A stretch of DNA of 64,000 nucleotides from an uncultured Candidatus Saccharibacteria bacterium (GTDB lineage Bacteria > Patescibacteria > Saccharimonadia > Saccharimonadales > UBA4665), in the NCBI GenBank assembly GCA_946482285.1, contig CAMLQK010000002.1, positions 1 to 64,000 on the forward strand. The letters run 5' to 3'. Numbering within the stretch: the stretch's first letter is position 1; the number at the start of each line of letters is the position of its first letter. The translations under genes were made by a program, and so were the position numbers. The notes under the pieces are model-generated. The model was not told the origin of the DNA. It did no database searches and saw only the letters and a program-made list of their open reading frames with translations. Below, in pieces: positions 18,887 to 27,849 of this stretch.

Positions 18887-19342
18887 ATGAACAATCACAC
18901 TATTACTTTTATCGGCGGCGGGGCAAATGGCCCAAGCATGCAAACTGCTATTGATAATGCACGCAATACGCCCTCGAGAGCAACAGTACCCGCCGGAGCA
19001 ACATGGCCCTTCGCCACGCTATCTGTAGACAGCCAGACCGTAGAATTCCGCATGGTGCATATTCACAAAGTAGTTGCTCCTGCTGAAGTAAAAGAGGTAT
19101 ATCTAAGCAAGTACGGTTACCTGTTTTTCAAGGCTACCGACTCTACAAAAGCGTTTGGGTTTACGACATTCAAACTGAGTAAATTACTGGGATTACTAGA
19201 GGAACGAGACTACAATCTACACCCATCATGCAAACAAAACTACAAAATAGCCAAAGCCTTCTTGGCTGGGTCTCTTATAATTTTCTTAGCCGTCTTCCTA
19301 ACGATAACTATACTATCTGCCCTGAAGCCTAACGGCTTTTAA
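18887..19342 (+). CDS. hypothetical membrane-anchored protein (151 aa)
   Basis: Soluble N-terminal 115 residues (MNNHTITFIGGGANGPSMQ, later a beta-rich stretch with VDSQTVEFRMVHIHKV), then one membrane helix near residues 122-142 and a short tail. It is tail-anchored, with the bulk probably in the cytoplasm. It follows the toxin/immunity relics and converges on the next gene with a 14-bp overlap. Could be a further immunity or accessory gene of the RHS locus; not recognised. Confidence 0.55.
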   Translation: MNNHTITFIGGGANGPSMQTAIDNARNTPSRATVPAGATWPFATLSVDSQTVEFRMVHIHKVVAPAEVKEVYLSKYGYLFFKATDSTKAFGFTTFKLSKLLGLLEERDYNLHPSCKQNYKIAKAFLAGSLIIFLAVFLTITILSALKPNGF

Positions 19343-19880
19343 AATCTGCTGCCGGCGGCGCAGACAGGTTCATCTGTTTGCGAAACATATGGATATTTGC
19401 AATATCACGTTTAGCTCGCTTACGTTCTGCAACCAATAAGACCGTAAAACCGGCTGCCATCAAACCAGCAACAATGTTCGTATCAGTTACGGCCCGTATG
19501 GCCAGCACAATGATAAAGGTAATTATAATCAGCGGAAGGGCTATACGATTCTTTTTGTGCTGGTGTTCAGTGTGGTCGAGGTAGTCCGGCAAAACATACA
19601 GAATCCTAGGGTTTTCCGGTAAGACTCCGCTTACAACCGAGCGTCGCAACTCCCATCGTTCATCGGCGTCTCCCAAACCAATTTCCTTATCCGACAATTT
19701 AACACGTCGCCATGTACTGGCCGCAAGAAACAATCCCAAGGGAATACTGAAGCTAATAAGGTGTTCGTCGGTAAGCCTTGGCTGAAAGGCCAAAGAAGAA
19801 ATTTCAAGAAATATCACTGAAAAAATAAATTGTACGGGAAAAGAAGTGAATAGTTCATAGCGCCTTCGTGTAGGGGTCAT
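19329..19880 (-). CDS. hypothetical membrane protein (183 aa)
   Basis: Four hydrophobic helices in two pairs (about 15-55 and 112-150) flank a soluble loop (DADERWELRRSVVSGVLPENPR). The basic tail ends near a Ser/Ala/Pro stretch. A TATAAT box lies 8 nt before the ATG (19889-19894, minus strand), so it is probably leaderless. No family recognised. It closes the RHS region on its right side. Confidence 0.6.
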   Translation of the reverse strand: MTPTRRRYELFTSFPVQFIFSVIFLEISSLAFQPRLTDEHLISFSIPLGLFLAASTWRRVKLSDKEIGLGDADERWELRRSVVSGVLPENPRILYVLPDYLDHTEHQHKKNRIALPLIIITFIIVLAIRAVTDTNIVAGLMAAGFTVLLVAERKRAKRDIANIHMFRKQMNLSAPPAADFKSR

Positions 19881-19929
19881 GCTTTTGAATTATACACTGG
19901 TGTGGGTAAATATTAAACTGTTCCCCTCA

Positions 19930-19953
19930 TTGACAGTTACTATCATTCAATGG
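19930..19953 (+). promoter_or_regulatory. candidate promoter before the first high-GC gene
   Basis: TTGACA at 19930-19935, about 18 nt spacer, CATAAT near 19954-19959. The region is AT-rich and native in composition, unlike the gene it precedes. Confidence 0.5.
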
Positions 19954-20027
19954 CATAATATACTGTTGAATCGCACCAATGCGGTTTGTTTTGCCTTTCG
20001 AGCACAAGTCAACGTCAGGGAGACGTG

Positions 20028-21122
20028 ATGAGCAGCAAGCGCACATATATGCTGGCAGCCGCCACCATCGTGGCCATGACCGTCGGTATCACTGTAGTGA
20101 ACGTCATCAGCGATGACGAGCCCCAGCGCCTCTCCGGCATCGTCACACTGGCCTGCGACACCGAGGCGCGGCTGTACACGGTGGACATCCACGACCCGGC
20201 CACTGGCAAGGTCACCGCGTCCCGCTACTTCAAGCTGGGCACGGGCATGGAGTCCACGGCCAACTGCAGCAGCTCCATCCCCGGCCAGGGTCTGCGCAGT
20301 GCGTTCAGCGAGGACTTCAACTACCTCGCCGTCCGCAAGCAGATGAGCCGCAATGGCTTCCACGCTGGCGTCGTCGCGGCCGCCGACACCCCCAACAAGG
20401 TCGGGAAATTCACCGATCTGTCGGGCGACACCGACGGTTTCGGCGCGTACGCCAAGCAGTCCAAGCCGGCGTTCGGCCCCGACGGCAAGCTGTACTTCGT
20501 GCAGCCCACCAAGGAGGGAACGACCTACCTGCAGACCGTCGAAGTCGGCGAGGGCAACAAGCCCGAGCCCGTAAACGGCGAGCCGCAGGTCGACAATCCC
20601 AACGTCGGCGGGCCGCTCTACTACCTGCCGGGCGCCAAGGCCCCGCAGACCGACGACACGCCCTTCGCTGCGTACCTGAACGACGGTTCGTGGGGCTTCA
20701 GCACCGAGGCGGACAACGACAAGATCATCTTCGGCGCCCTGAACGGCGACAAGACCTACACGGTTCCGCTACCGCACGGCAAGGGAGCCGAGGCGGACTA
20801 CACCATCCGGATGGATCCGCGAGTCGCCCTGAACAAGAAGGACTTCCTTGGTCTCAGCCCCACGTGGGACCGCCTGTACACCGTCCACGTCGACCGCGAG
20901 CAGGCCAGCCTCACCGGCAGCCTGACCGTCACCAACGGTTCCATCGTGGATCCGCAGCTCAGCCCCGACGGCAAGAGCATCGTCTACATCTCGGCCACCA
21001 ACAGCCACAAGTACGCGCTACAGCGCGCAACACTGGAGGGCACCAACCTCGGCCAGCCCCAGAAGCTGCCGCAGCACGAACTGCCCGCCACCCGCGACGT
21101 ACGCCTGCTAACCGTGCAGTAA
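20028..21122 (+). CDS. membrane-anchored beta-propeller (TolB-like) protein, actinobacterial origin
   Basis: 364 residues. One N-terminal helix (about 8-26, AAATIVAMTVGITVVNV) serves as signal or anchor, then repeated beta segments with propeller hallmarks, e.g. FGPDGKLYFV, LSPTWDRLYTV and LSPDGKSIVYIS. This suggests an extracytoplasmic binding propeller. Nearly every codon ends in G or C, in sharp contrast to the genes on both sides. ATG at 20028 is chosen for its AGGGAGA site; the frame upstream is AT-rich native DNA. It is a single gene with no matching neighbours, probably imported from a high-GC actinobacterium. Confidence 0.75.
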   Translation: MSSKRTYMLAAATIVAMTVGITVVNVISDDEPQRLSGIVTLACDTEARLYTVDIHDPATGKVTASRYFKLGTGMESTANCSSSIPGQGLRSAFSEDFNYLAVRKQMSRNGFHAGVVAAADTPNKVGKFTDLSGDTDGFGAYAKQSKPAFGPDGKLYFVQPTKEGTTYLQTVEVGEGNKPEPVNGEPQVDNPNVGGPLYYLPGAKAPQTDDTPFAAYLNDGSWGFSTEADNDKIIFGALNGDKTYTVPLPHGKGAEADYTIRMDPRVALNKKDFLGLSPTWDRLYTVHVDREQASLTGSLTVTNGSIVDPQLSPDGKSIVYISATNSHKYALQRATLEGTNLGQPQKLPQHELPATRDVRLLTVQ

Positions 21123-21288
21123 TACTGCCGCCGCAACCTGCGTCGCACCCCACCTGACACCGACTGCACTACGGAAGCGCGAATCGCCCCTGGCACCTAC
21201 TCGTCCACACGAGACTAGACTGCCGGGGGCTTTTGCATGCCAAACGCCCTTGCCAGAACCTGTTGCGTCGTATACATTGGTATACCAT

Positions 21289-21894
21289 ATGATAGAAATC
21301 GCCCCTCCCAGCCAAGCAGACCTAGCCATCTACAATCCTGGAGGAGGTCTGAACGGTTACGAACACTCGTTAGGCGCAAACCAACTGTATTGGGAACGCC
21401 AAGTACAGACAACGCACGATGACGTCAAAATTGCCGGCTACGATATCAGTAGTCATTTAAGCGGCCAGCTTGATAGGGCACATCAGGATTGGAATGCAGC
21501 ACAACTCGGCCTCGAAACTGACCCCAATCAAATTGAATACACCCGCAAGATAGCACTCAATACACTGGCTATGGGTTTGTTTATGCGAAGTATGCGAACG
21601 ACAGTATTGGACGCAGGCGATGCGGTTGGAACCGGAAGAGCCAATTTTGTCATTGACATGGGCGAGGGTAATACGGGTTCTGCTGAACGAATCGAATTTA
21701 AGATCCACGTCCCCCAAAAAGATGATGAAGTTGTGGTACCGGAACGGTGGTATCGGGCTGGGAACATTTACCTAAAATACGTACGGCCGGCCGAGCCAAC
21801 ACCCACACTGCTCAAGGACTTGTTTATGCGGGGTGTGCAGGTCGACCTCGATAATTTCGAGACTATTTACCCCTATCTGCCAAGCCGTACCTAG
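21289..21894 (+). CDS. hypothetical protein (201 aa)
   Basis: Soluble, native codon use, no signal. The middle part has a helix ALNTLAMGLFMRSMRTTVLDAGD, and beta-rich flanks include NFVIDMGEGNTGSAERIEF and a charged PQKDDEVVVPERWYRAGNIYLK. Start chosen at the ATG 21289 next to TATACATTGGTATACC; an in-frame TTG at 21250 is possible. It is followed by its own terminator. I do not recognise the family. Confidence 0.55.
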   Translation: MIEIAPPSQADLAIYNPGGGLNGYEHSLGANQLYWERQVQTTHDDVKIAGYDISSHLSGQLDRAHQDWNAAQLGLETDPNQIEYTRKIALNTLAMGLFMRSMRTTVLDAGDAVGTGRANFVIDMGEGNTGSAERIEFKIHVPQKDDEVVVPERWYRAGNIYLKYVRPAEPTPTLLKDLFMRGVQVDLDNFETIYPYLPSRT

Positions 21895-21923
21895 CGATAA
21901 CACTCTTATTAAACTACCCTAAA

Positions 21924-21969
21924 AACAACGCCTAATTAATTTTTACATAATATTTAGGCGTTGTTATTT
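21924..21969 (+). terminator. rho-independent terminator
   Basis: 12-bp perfect stem (AACAACGCCTAA / TTAGGCGTTGTT, 21924-21935 with 21954-21965), 18-nt loop, then ATTTG. It ends the transcript of the gene at 21289. Confidence 0.7.
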
Positions 21970-22118
21970 GTACGCTATTTTGCGTTGCATAAACGAAGTA
22001 AATACGCTGTAAATTTAACATTTTTAGCTAGCTTTCCCAAAAAAACGAAGCTATTCAAAGCCGCCACAATTCAGTAGCATTGATTCGTTACTAGCCAATT
22101 AATTAATAGGAGTACCTA

Positions 22119-22922
22119 ATGAAACACTTTTCTAAAGTGAAAAACATTGTTAGCGGTCTTACTCTGGGTGTTGCTGTCGTTGCGTTCAGCAGCGCAGGCG
22201 CACTCGCCGCTCCAGCATCATCACCTCAAGTCGACCGGGCACCAGTATCGGGCCCACAGGCTAAACCACCTGTTGAAGCAGGTAAGGTTGACGCAGCAAA
22301 AACACAGAGCCTCGGCTCTACTAAGCTTGTTAAGACAGATGCATCTGGCAAGCCAGCTGGATTCACTGCATTCGCAGGCAACGTAAGTGGCGTAGACTTT
22401 AGCTCATTCTACAACTACTGCTATAAGCAGTTAGCGTACACCACAGTCTACAACTCAACAGCTGCAACTAAATACATCCGTGTTGTTGTGTACAACAACG
22501 GTGTTAGCTACGACTACTACACATCTGTAGCAGCTGGCGGCAGCTACAGCTACCCAGCTTTCTACGGAGTTGAGGGCAACTACTACGCATACCTGTACGT
22601 TTGGAACGGCTCATCATACGCATATGACGAATACAAGGCCAGCAACAACACTTGCAACGTACAAGTAACACGTACATACAACAGTGGCGGCTGGGTCCAA
22701 TTGAAGATCCAAAACTACGGCACAGCTTACGCAACACAAGTTTCCAGCGAACTCGCACCATACCCTGGTAGCGGCACTTACACTGGTACTCACTATGACT
22801 ACCCAGCAGCTGGCGGCGCTGCAATTTACCGCTGGTTCCAAGTAGGTACAAGCCCATACGCCATCGTATCCCACACGTCGGGCAGCTACTTGACGCCAAA
22901 GTACTTTACTGGCGACCTTTAG
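22119..22922 (+). CDS. secreted Tyr-rich surface protein
   Basis: 267 residues. Signal peptide 1-30 (GVAVVAFSSAGALAA). A Pro/Ala/Val linker follows. From residue 95 on there is a beta-strand domain strikingly rich in Tyr, Ser, Gly and Asn (e.g. YAYLYVWNGSSYAYDEY) with two Cys (NYCYK and NTCNV) that could form a disulfide. The ribosome site TAGGAG is strong and its codon choice is biased, both signs of high expression. It may be a major surface or matrix protein. No family recognised. Confidence 0.75.
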   Translation: MKHFSKVKNIVSGLTLGVAVVAFSSAGALAAPASSPQVDRAPVSGPQAKPPVEAGKVDAAKTQSLGSTKLVKTDASGKPAGFTAFAGNVSGVDFSSFYNYCYKQLAYTTVYNSTAATKYIRVVVYNNGVSYDYYTSVAAGGSYSYPAFYGVEGNYYAYLYVWNGSSYAYDEYKASNNTCNVQVTRTYNSGGWVQLKIQNYGTAYATQVSSELAPYPGSGTYTGTHYDYPAAGGAAIYRWFQVGTSPYAIVSHTSGSYLTPKYFTGDL

Positions 22923-22962
22923 TCCCAGCACAAAATCAACTACGCTAGTAACACAGTTGTCG

Positions 22963-22991
22963 GTAGCCCGGTAGTACCGGGCTACTTTATT
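22963..22991 (+). terminator. rho-independent terminator
   Basis: 9-bp GC-rich stem (GTAGCCCGG / CCGGGCTAC) with a 5-nt loop, followed by TTTATT, 40 nt after the Tyr-rich protein gene. Confidence 0.85.
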
Positions 22992-23068
22992 ACAGACGCA
23001 GCTTTGCAAAAAAGCTAATATCATGAAATAATATAACAATCATGTCCCTCCGACCGTGGAGTACGACC

Positions 23069-23515
23069 ATGAAAGAAAGCACCAAAGCAGCACTGCGCGA
23101 AGAAGCGCGGAAAAGGCTATTCCGAGGGAATCGGGACTTCAAGGTGATCGCTGCTGGCGAGCGCCACGGCTCGAAGCACTTCGTCGTGGGACTGCCGATG
23201 GCCGTCAAGCGACAGGGCGTCTTCGGGCGGGTCAGTTCCGACCTCGGCAGTGGCCCCACGACCAAGTTCGGCGACCGGCTCTTCGACTCCCTGCGAATCA
23301 TGGAAGGTGTCGACCCGGGCATCACCAGGGAGCAGCCCTATATCGTCGAACTCTACATCGACGGGAAAAGGCCGCACAGCAACATCGACCTGGGTGGTTC
23401 CTACCCCTCGGTACAGGGCCTCCCGGCTGATGTCTGCGTCACCATCCAGGCCGTGATCCTGTGGAACCGCGGGCCGGGTCAGATCTTCTTCCAGTACCTT
23501 CGCGGCCTCTTCTGA
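23069..23515 (+). CDS. hypothetical high-GC protein (148 aa), actinobacterial origin
   Basis: Soluble protein with a helical, basic N-terminus (TKAALREEARKRLFRG) and a beta-rich remainder (KHFVVGLPMAVKRQGVFGR, YIVELYIDGKRPHSNIDLGG). No family recognised. Codons end almost only in G or C and the stop is TGA, unlike nearby genes. GTGGAG lies before the ATG at 23069; an upstream in-frame ATG at 23042 with a TATAAC box just before it is possible. It carries its own GC-rich terminator and sits alone between AT-rich native genes. Confidence 0.65.
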   Translation: MKESTKAALREEARKRLFRGNRDFKVIAAGERHGSKHFVVGLPMAVKRQGVFGRVSSDLGSGPTTKFGDRLFDSLRIMEGVDPGITREQPYIVELYIDGKRPHSNIDLGGSYPSVQGLPADVCVTIQAVILWNRGPGQIFFQYLRGLF

Positions 23516-23540
23516 GGCACCCAATCTGCACGGTGCTACC

Positions 23541-23586
23541 GCCCTCGGTCGCAATCATCACATACTGATGAGACCGAGGGCTTTAG
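23541..23586 (+). terminator. GC-rich terminator of the second imported gene
   Basis: Outer stem GCCCTCGGTC / GACCGAGGGC (10 bp) and inner stem TCATCA / TGATGA, then CTTTAGC. The hairpin has actinobacterial base composition and probably came with the gene. Confidence 0.8.
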
Positions 23587-23592
23587 CATAGT

Positions 23593-24690
23593 TTATCGAG
23601 CCAATATCATCATGCGCCGCCCAATACGCTGGACAGTCCGCAATGGGCGGCGGCCCAAGCCGCACGGGGCAGCAATATCCACTGCCTGGCCCTTTGGCAA
23701 GGCATCTACAATGTGTGATAGAACCTTGCGCTGGTTAACCAGCGATTGGCGCTCGTGCACCATTCCAGCTACATACCGCGTGCCTTCTTTTAGCTGCAAA
23801 TGTTGCAAATCATCATAATACCTCCTGTCTGCCATCGGAGGAGTCTTTCCACCACCAATAGGGTCGTGAATGTATTTAAGCCGTGTGTTGTCCTGCCACG
23901 AGCCGCTGATTTCGTTCATCAGCATAACGCTAGCGGCACGCGAGCGCAGCAGTGGGCGGCTTTGGTTATTCAAATCGCCCCAGCACAAATGCACACCAAA
24001 CACGCTGCCGTCAGGTGACTTGGACGCCAGCTCGGCAACACCTTCGCCAAGACTTTCAGGCTGCAACTGGGCAGGGCGCACGTCTTCCGGTATTAAAGCA
24101 GCGCTTAGGCTTGCAGGCGTTTCTATTTGGAATACCACTTGGGTGCCCCATTCTTCATCACTAATCGCTTCTATTTCATCCAGAGTCGCCCGCTGACACA
24201 CTTGGATAAGCGCCGGATCCAGGCCACGCTGCTCGCCACCTTCTGGCAAGCCAAATGTAAACAGTGACATATCAAGCGGATGGGGAATACCCACTTGGAA
24301 CTTCAAATCCGGCCGGTCAAAATTGCTCCGTACCCGTTTAAACGTCTCCCAGGACTCAAACGCATCACCGTGGTACCGTAGTCTAAAATCATCCGGCACC
24401 AATGTATGGCCAGCAGCCACTCTAAAACGCGGAACATCCTGATAGCCTGACCAATCGCCATCCTCTGCAACTTCAAACGCCGGATTCTCCCGGTAGCTTT
24501 CAAGACGCCCGACAATCCAGTCTTTGCGGCTGCCCGTTTCACCATCGCTCAACTGGGTGAGCACCGGGCCGGCATGGTTCATCGCGTCGAACATGGCAGC
24601 TTCAGCTGGAAGCATTTCCTGTTCCGCGGCTAATTCTTCTATTTCATACGAATACGTTCCGACGAACAGCCCACCGTGTTTAAACTCCAT
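23593..24690 (-). CDS. MetE/UROD-like TIM-barrel protein
   Basis: 365 residues. Features match the C-terminal zinc barrel of cobalamin-independent methionine synthase and its relatives: LSDGETGSRKDWI near the start, FQIETPASLSA in the middle, GVHLCWGD (His and Cys ligands), and AAPCGLGRR near the end (second Cys). It has about half the length of MetE and lacks the N-terminal barrel, so it is a core-MetE-like methyltransferase or UROD-superfamily enzyme with unknown methyl donor. GTG start avoided: ATG at 24690 follows a G-rich ribosome site. Its end nearly touches the imported gene's terminator. Confidence 0.75.
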   Translation of the reverse strand: MEFKHGGLFVGTYSYEIEELAAEQEMLPAEAAMFDAMNHAGPVLTQLSDGETGSRKDWIVGRLESYRENPAFEVAEDGDWSGYQDVPRFRVAAGHTLVPDDFRLRYHGDAFESWETFKRVRSNFDRPDLKFQVGIPHPLDMSLFTFGLPEGGEQRGLDPALIQVCQRATLDEIEAISDEEWGTQVVFQIETPASLSAALIPEDVRPAQLQPESLGEGVAELASKSPDGSVFGVHLCWGDLNNQSRPLLRSRAASVMLMNEISGSWQDNTRLKYIHDPIGGGKTPPMADRRYYDDLQHLQLKEGTRYVAGMVHERQSLVNQRKVLSHIVDALPKGQAVDIAAPCGLGRRPLRTVQRIGRRMMILAR

Positions 24691-24828
24691 TACCACCCCC
24701 CCTTATTTTTTAATAACCCAATTGTACCGCACCTTTGGCCCATGGGTGAAAATACAACAATCATGATCCGTGAATCACTTCGTGGGAAGCACCCCGGCGC
24801 CGCGTATACCTATGGTATGCTTAGAACC

Positions 24829-25479
24829 ATGAGCACACCTGAACGCACCACCGCATACGACATTGGCGGGTTTTTCCGGGTTGAACACCAAGAAGTCCCA
24901 CACAAGGCAATGCCATACGAATTTGTAACGCGCATAGGCGCTGTAACAATGCTGCCAGTTAGCCTAGAGGCGCCAGAGCCGCAAGCAATTATTATCAAAA
25001 ACAAACGGCACTACTACGGCACGTCAACAAACATGCCGGCTGGCAATATCGATGGAGGCCTCGACAGGCCCGATAGTCCTTCCGACACGGCACTGCGGGA
25101 ACTACAGGAAGAAGCTGGCTACGGTTATAGCGCCGGCACGCCAGCGCATATCAGCATGTTCAGACTGCGTGAAGTCAGCAATACCATTGACTATCCGCGG
25201 TTTTTTGCTGTCATGCACAATGTGGAATACATTGGCGGCGAGCGCCATGCTGCCCACGAAGAAATTACCCGCCAACCGCAGTCATTGCGGGAGTATGTGG
25301 AACCGTTCTTCTCGCTTGAGCGGGGCGAAACATATCCCGAGATTAATGCGGCATTCGCCAAGTCAGCTATGATATTGGGTAGGGAGGCTATTTATTCGTG
25401 GCTTGTCAATCCCGTAGGCCACAATGCACAGCTAGTACAGGCCAGCTTCGAGCCCTGGCTCCACTACGAAGCCGCATAA
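24829..25479 (+). CDS. Nudix hydrolase
   Basis: 216 residues. The Nudix box is GGLDRPDSPSDTALRELQEEAGY, matching G-x5-E-x7-R-E-x2-E-E-x-G except that the first Glu is Asp. The three metal-binding Glu are kept. The family hydrolyses nucleoside diphosphates linked to another group. The C-terminal helical extension is longer than in minimal members. The start is the ATG at 24829, seven bases after TATGCT (leaderless pattern); ATG 24763 is an alternative. Confidence 0.85.
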   Translation: MSTPERTTAYDIGGFFRVEHQEVPHKAMPYEFVTRIGAVTMLPVSLEAPEPQAIIIKNKRHYYGTSTNMPAGNIDGGLDRPDSPSDTALRELQEEAGYGYSAGTPAHISMFRLREVSNTIDYPRFFAVMHNVEYIGGERHAAHEEITRQPQSLREYVEPFFSLERGETYPEINAAFAKSAMILGREAIYSWLVNPVGHNAQLVQASFEPWLHYEAA

Positions 25480-25519
25480 ACCTCACGCAAAAAACGCCGC
25501 AACTTGATATGATAGGCAA

Positions 25520-26218
25520 ATGAAGAAAGGCAAGCTCTGCAAAAAAATCAAACGGCTCCAACCCCGCCAGTTCACGCCACGTGATGCCCTGATGGCACTA
25601 TGTGGTGCGGGTATCATGATAGTAGGAGTTTATATGACGTCGTCGCTCAATAGCCAACCAGTCCCGCTGGCGCCACAATCAGCTGCCATTACTTCGCCGT
25701 GGATCCCACAAAATGTCAGGCAATGGGATGGCATCATTCAGGAAATGGCTAAAAAGTATAATCTGGACCCGAACCTCATAGCCATTATTATGACAATTGA
25801 ATCGGGCGGAAATCCCCGTGCACAGAGTGGAGTTGGCGCACAAGGGCTTATGCAGATCATGCCACTTACCGCCAAAGACATTGCCAGCAAGCACCTCAAA
25901 GAACCGGTCACTACTTACGATATTTACGACCCCCGCACCAATATTGAGTTTGGTGCAGCCTATCTGGCTTGGCTGCGTGACCAATTTGGATCCAGCAGCC
26001 AAGCACCCAGCTGGAACGAAACAGTCGAGTTGGTTGCAGCTGGTTACAACGGAGGCCCTGGTGCAGCCAAACACGTACGCCAAGGCGACGGCCTGGAGAG
26101 CATCGAGACTGTTTCGTACTCACGCGATGCGTTTAATATGTGGCGTGAGCGCCATGCTGCGCAAAGCCCCACATACAACCGCTGGCTTGGCCGGGGTGGC
26201 TCGGCACTGGTCCGCTAA
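25520..26218 (+). CDS. membrane-anchored lytic transglycosylase (SLT, Slt70-like)
   Basis: 232 residues. One N-terminal helix (about 24-40) anchors it outside. The SLT domain (about 70-210) has the catalytic Glu in IIMTIESGGNP, then GAQGLMQIMP and AAGYNGGPGAAK. It cleaves peptidoglycan glycan strands between MurNAc and GlcNAc. TATGAT ends 6 nt before the ATG (leaderless). Its stop overlaps the end of the convergent sigma factor gene by 4 bp. It fits wall remodelling or penetration of host-cell walls. Confidence 0.92.
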   Translation: MKKGKLCKKIKRLQPRQFTPRDALMALCGAGIMIVGVYMTSSLNSQPVPLAPQSAAITSPWIPQNVRQWDGIIQEMAKKYNLDPNLIAIIMTIESGGNPRAQSGVGAQGLMQIMPLTAKDIASKHLKEPVTTYDIYDPRTNIEFGAAYLAWLRDQFGSSSQAPSWNETVELVAAGYNGGPGAAKHVRQGDGLESIETVSYSRDAFNMWRERHAAQSPTYNRWLGRGGSALVR

Positions 26219-27693
26219 AACATATCAGGTTCAACGCCTCTATCAAGTAAAATACTCCGGGCCTTACGCAGTCCTTTGCGTTCTATGCCATTAATTGCCG
26301 TAGATGTAAGACCCAGCAGTTTTGCCAATTCAGCAAGACTAATAGTGTAGTTACCCTGTCTTTCCGGTGGCATGCCCTCGGGTGAATACGGATACTCAAA
26401 GGTAACTTTACCTTTGGCTGCAAAACACGCGCCCCCAAGGGAGGGTACAAAAATACCAAAGCGCATGCTTAGGACTATTTTCTCGCGCGTTGTTAGGCCA
26501 TCATCCCGCAATAAGTCATGTATCTCTTCGTGAATAAGCGTGCGGTTCAGCTCTGGATCAAAAGAATTATCTGCGAGGTCAATATTTTCTATAGTCTGTG
26601 ACCCGTATGTGTCTACGATTGCCTCTCTTACTTGGCTTGGCGTAAGACTTACAATTTCTGCGATATTTTCTACTGTGGGATATGATCCATGGTCTTGAAT
26701 GTACTCGTCAAGTGCTCTTCGGATCTGGCGCCGCCGCTCTGCAACATGCTTCGGTAAACGTATCAGGCCTTCTTTATTATATAGGTAGTAGAGCATAGAG
26801 CCCTTAATCCACGTATAAGCCGAACTTCCAAATGTTCCGTCTTCACCAGAGCTATTTTCCCTGGTGTACGACATGAGCGCTTTCGTAAGTGCGATACATC
26901 CCTCCTGGAACAAGTCATCGTATCTTTCCCGACTTTTCATAAGTTGTCGGGCTAGAATATCAACAATAAACAGGTGCTTATAATACATGCTGAGATAGGC
27001 TTCAAGCATATCAATTCTTGCTGCCTCGGTCTCTGGAGTTTGCTCTTCTTGCAGAGCGGCAACCAGTCCTTTTTCTATCTTCTCAAAGAAGGCATGACAG
27101 TCTTCGCTGCTCAATCGTTCTGATGCGGGATTTAAGTACGCTGTAACCTGCTGCCAGTTTTCACCAAGCACATTAGTCATTCTTGAATAAGCGCCCGGTA
27201 ACTTGATAGCGGACCGTATTGCCGATGCCACAATACGCCTTCGAACTGAGTTGTCTTTGAAATGCAAACCTTCCACACCCTGGGAAGCATCAGAGGAGGG
27301 TGTTATTTCTGCAGCCAAGCTGGCCAATGTATCGTCTTCCGCCGTCATCTTGCGCTTATCTACCAGTTGAATCCGCTCGGATAGACGATACTTCATACTC
27401 TGGCCATAGCCATCCATGAATAGCAGTTCCTGGCCGGTAGCAGCACTTAGCTCATCCCGCACCCATAAGATATGTCTATTAAATACTGTCCTATGCAAGT
27501 CAGAGCCATAGTCCCGCAGCCGGCCGCTTGTAGCCCACTTGTCGCGCTCCAGCAACAAAGCATTTAACGCCAAGACACGCGTCGATACATCAATGACGTA
27601 TTCACCATATGCAATTTCTGTTGGTTTAGTAATTTCAAAAACAACAGGGTCACCACCGGCTGTTTCTATTTGTGGCAATAATTCTGGCGGCAC
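26215..27693 (-). CDS. divergent sigma-70 family RNA polymerase sigma factor
   Basis: 492 residues from a GTG. Region 2 is clear at about 240-315 (DDLFQEGCIALTKAL, then SSAYTWIKGSMLYYLYNKEGLIRLPKHV). Region 3 has GSYPTVENIAEIVSLTPSQV. Region 4 ends TISLAELAKLLGLTSTAINGIERKGLRKAR. Two oddities: the first about 230 residues match no known region 1, and about 40 residues including FGIFVPSLGGACFAAKGKV are inserted between RFG and the recognition helix. Probably an alternative or lineage-specific factor. No good ribosome site precedes the GTG, so the start is uncertain. Confidence 0.85.
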   Translation of the reverse strand: MPPELLPQIETAGGDPVVFEITKPTEIAYGEYVIDVSTRVLALNALLLERDKWATSGRLRDYGSDLHRTVFNRHILWVRDELSAATGQELLFMDGYGQSMKYRLSERIQLVDKRKMTAEDDTLASLAAEITPSSDASQGVEGLHFKDNSVRRRIVASAIRSAIKLPGAYSRMTNVLGENWQQVTAYLNPASERLSSEDCHAFFEKIEKGLVAALQEEQTPETEAARIDMLEAYLSMYYKHLFIVDILARQLMKSRERYDDLFQEGCIALTKALMSYTRENSSGEDGTFGSSAYTWIKGSMLYYLYNKEGLIRLPKHVAERRRQIRRALDEYIQDHGSYPTVENIAEIVSLTPSQVREAIVDTYGSQTIENIDLADNSFDPELNRTLIHEEIHDLLRDDGLTTREKIVLSMRFGIFVPSLGGACFAAKGKVTFEYPYSPEGMPPERQGNYTISLAELAKLLGLTSTAINGIERKGLRKARSILLDRGVEPDMF

Positions 27694-27849
27694 AAGCTCG
27701 GCTGTTAAATCGTAGTCTACTATCTCTCTGATATTACCCCCCTATTTAGCCTAGCGACACCCTACGAGTTTACACGATCTGCCACCTCTGATCTACAAAG
27801 TAGTCAATAATTTATGCAACGTACATCTTTTGATGGTATAGTAAGCCTC

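Noticed and set aside
20690..21157. Second frame inside the first imported gene
   Set aside because: Typical high-GC shadow (Arg/Pro/His-rich); the beta-propeller frame is coherent.
19881..23592. Assembly contamination explaining the high-GC genes
   Set aside because: The islands are single genes with own terminators embedded between native genes at short junctions; a chimera would more likely bring long contiguous foreign DNA. Coverage data could still overturn this.
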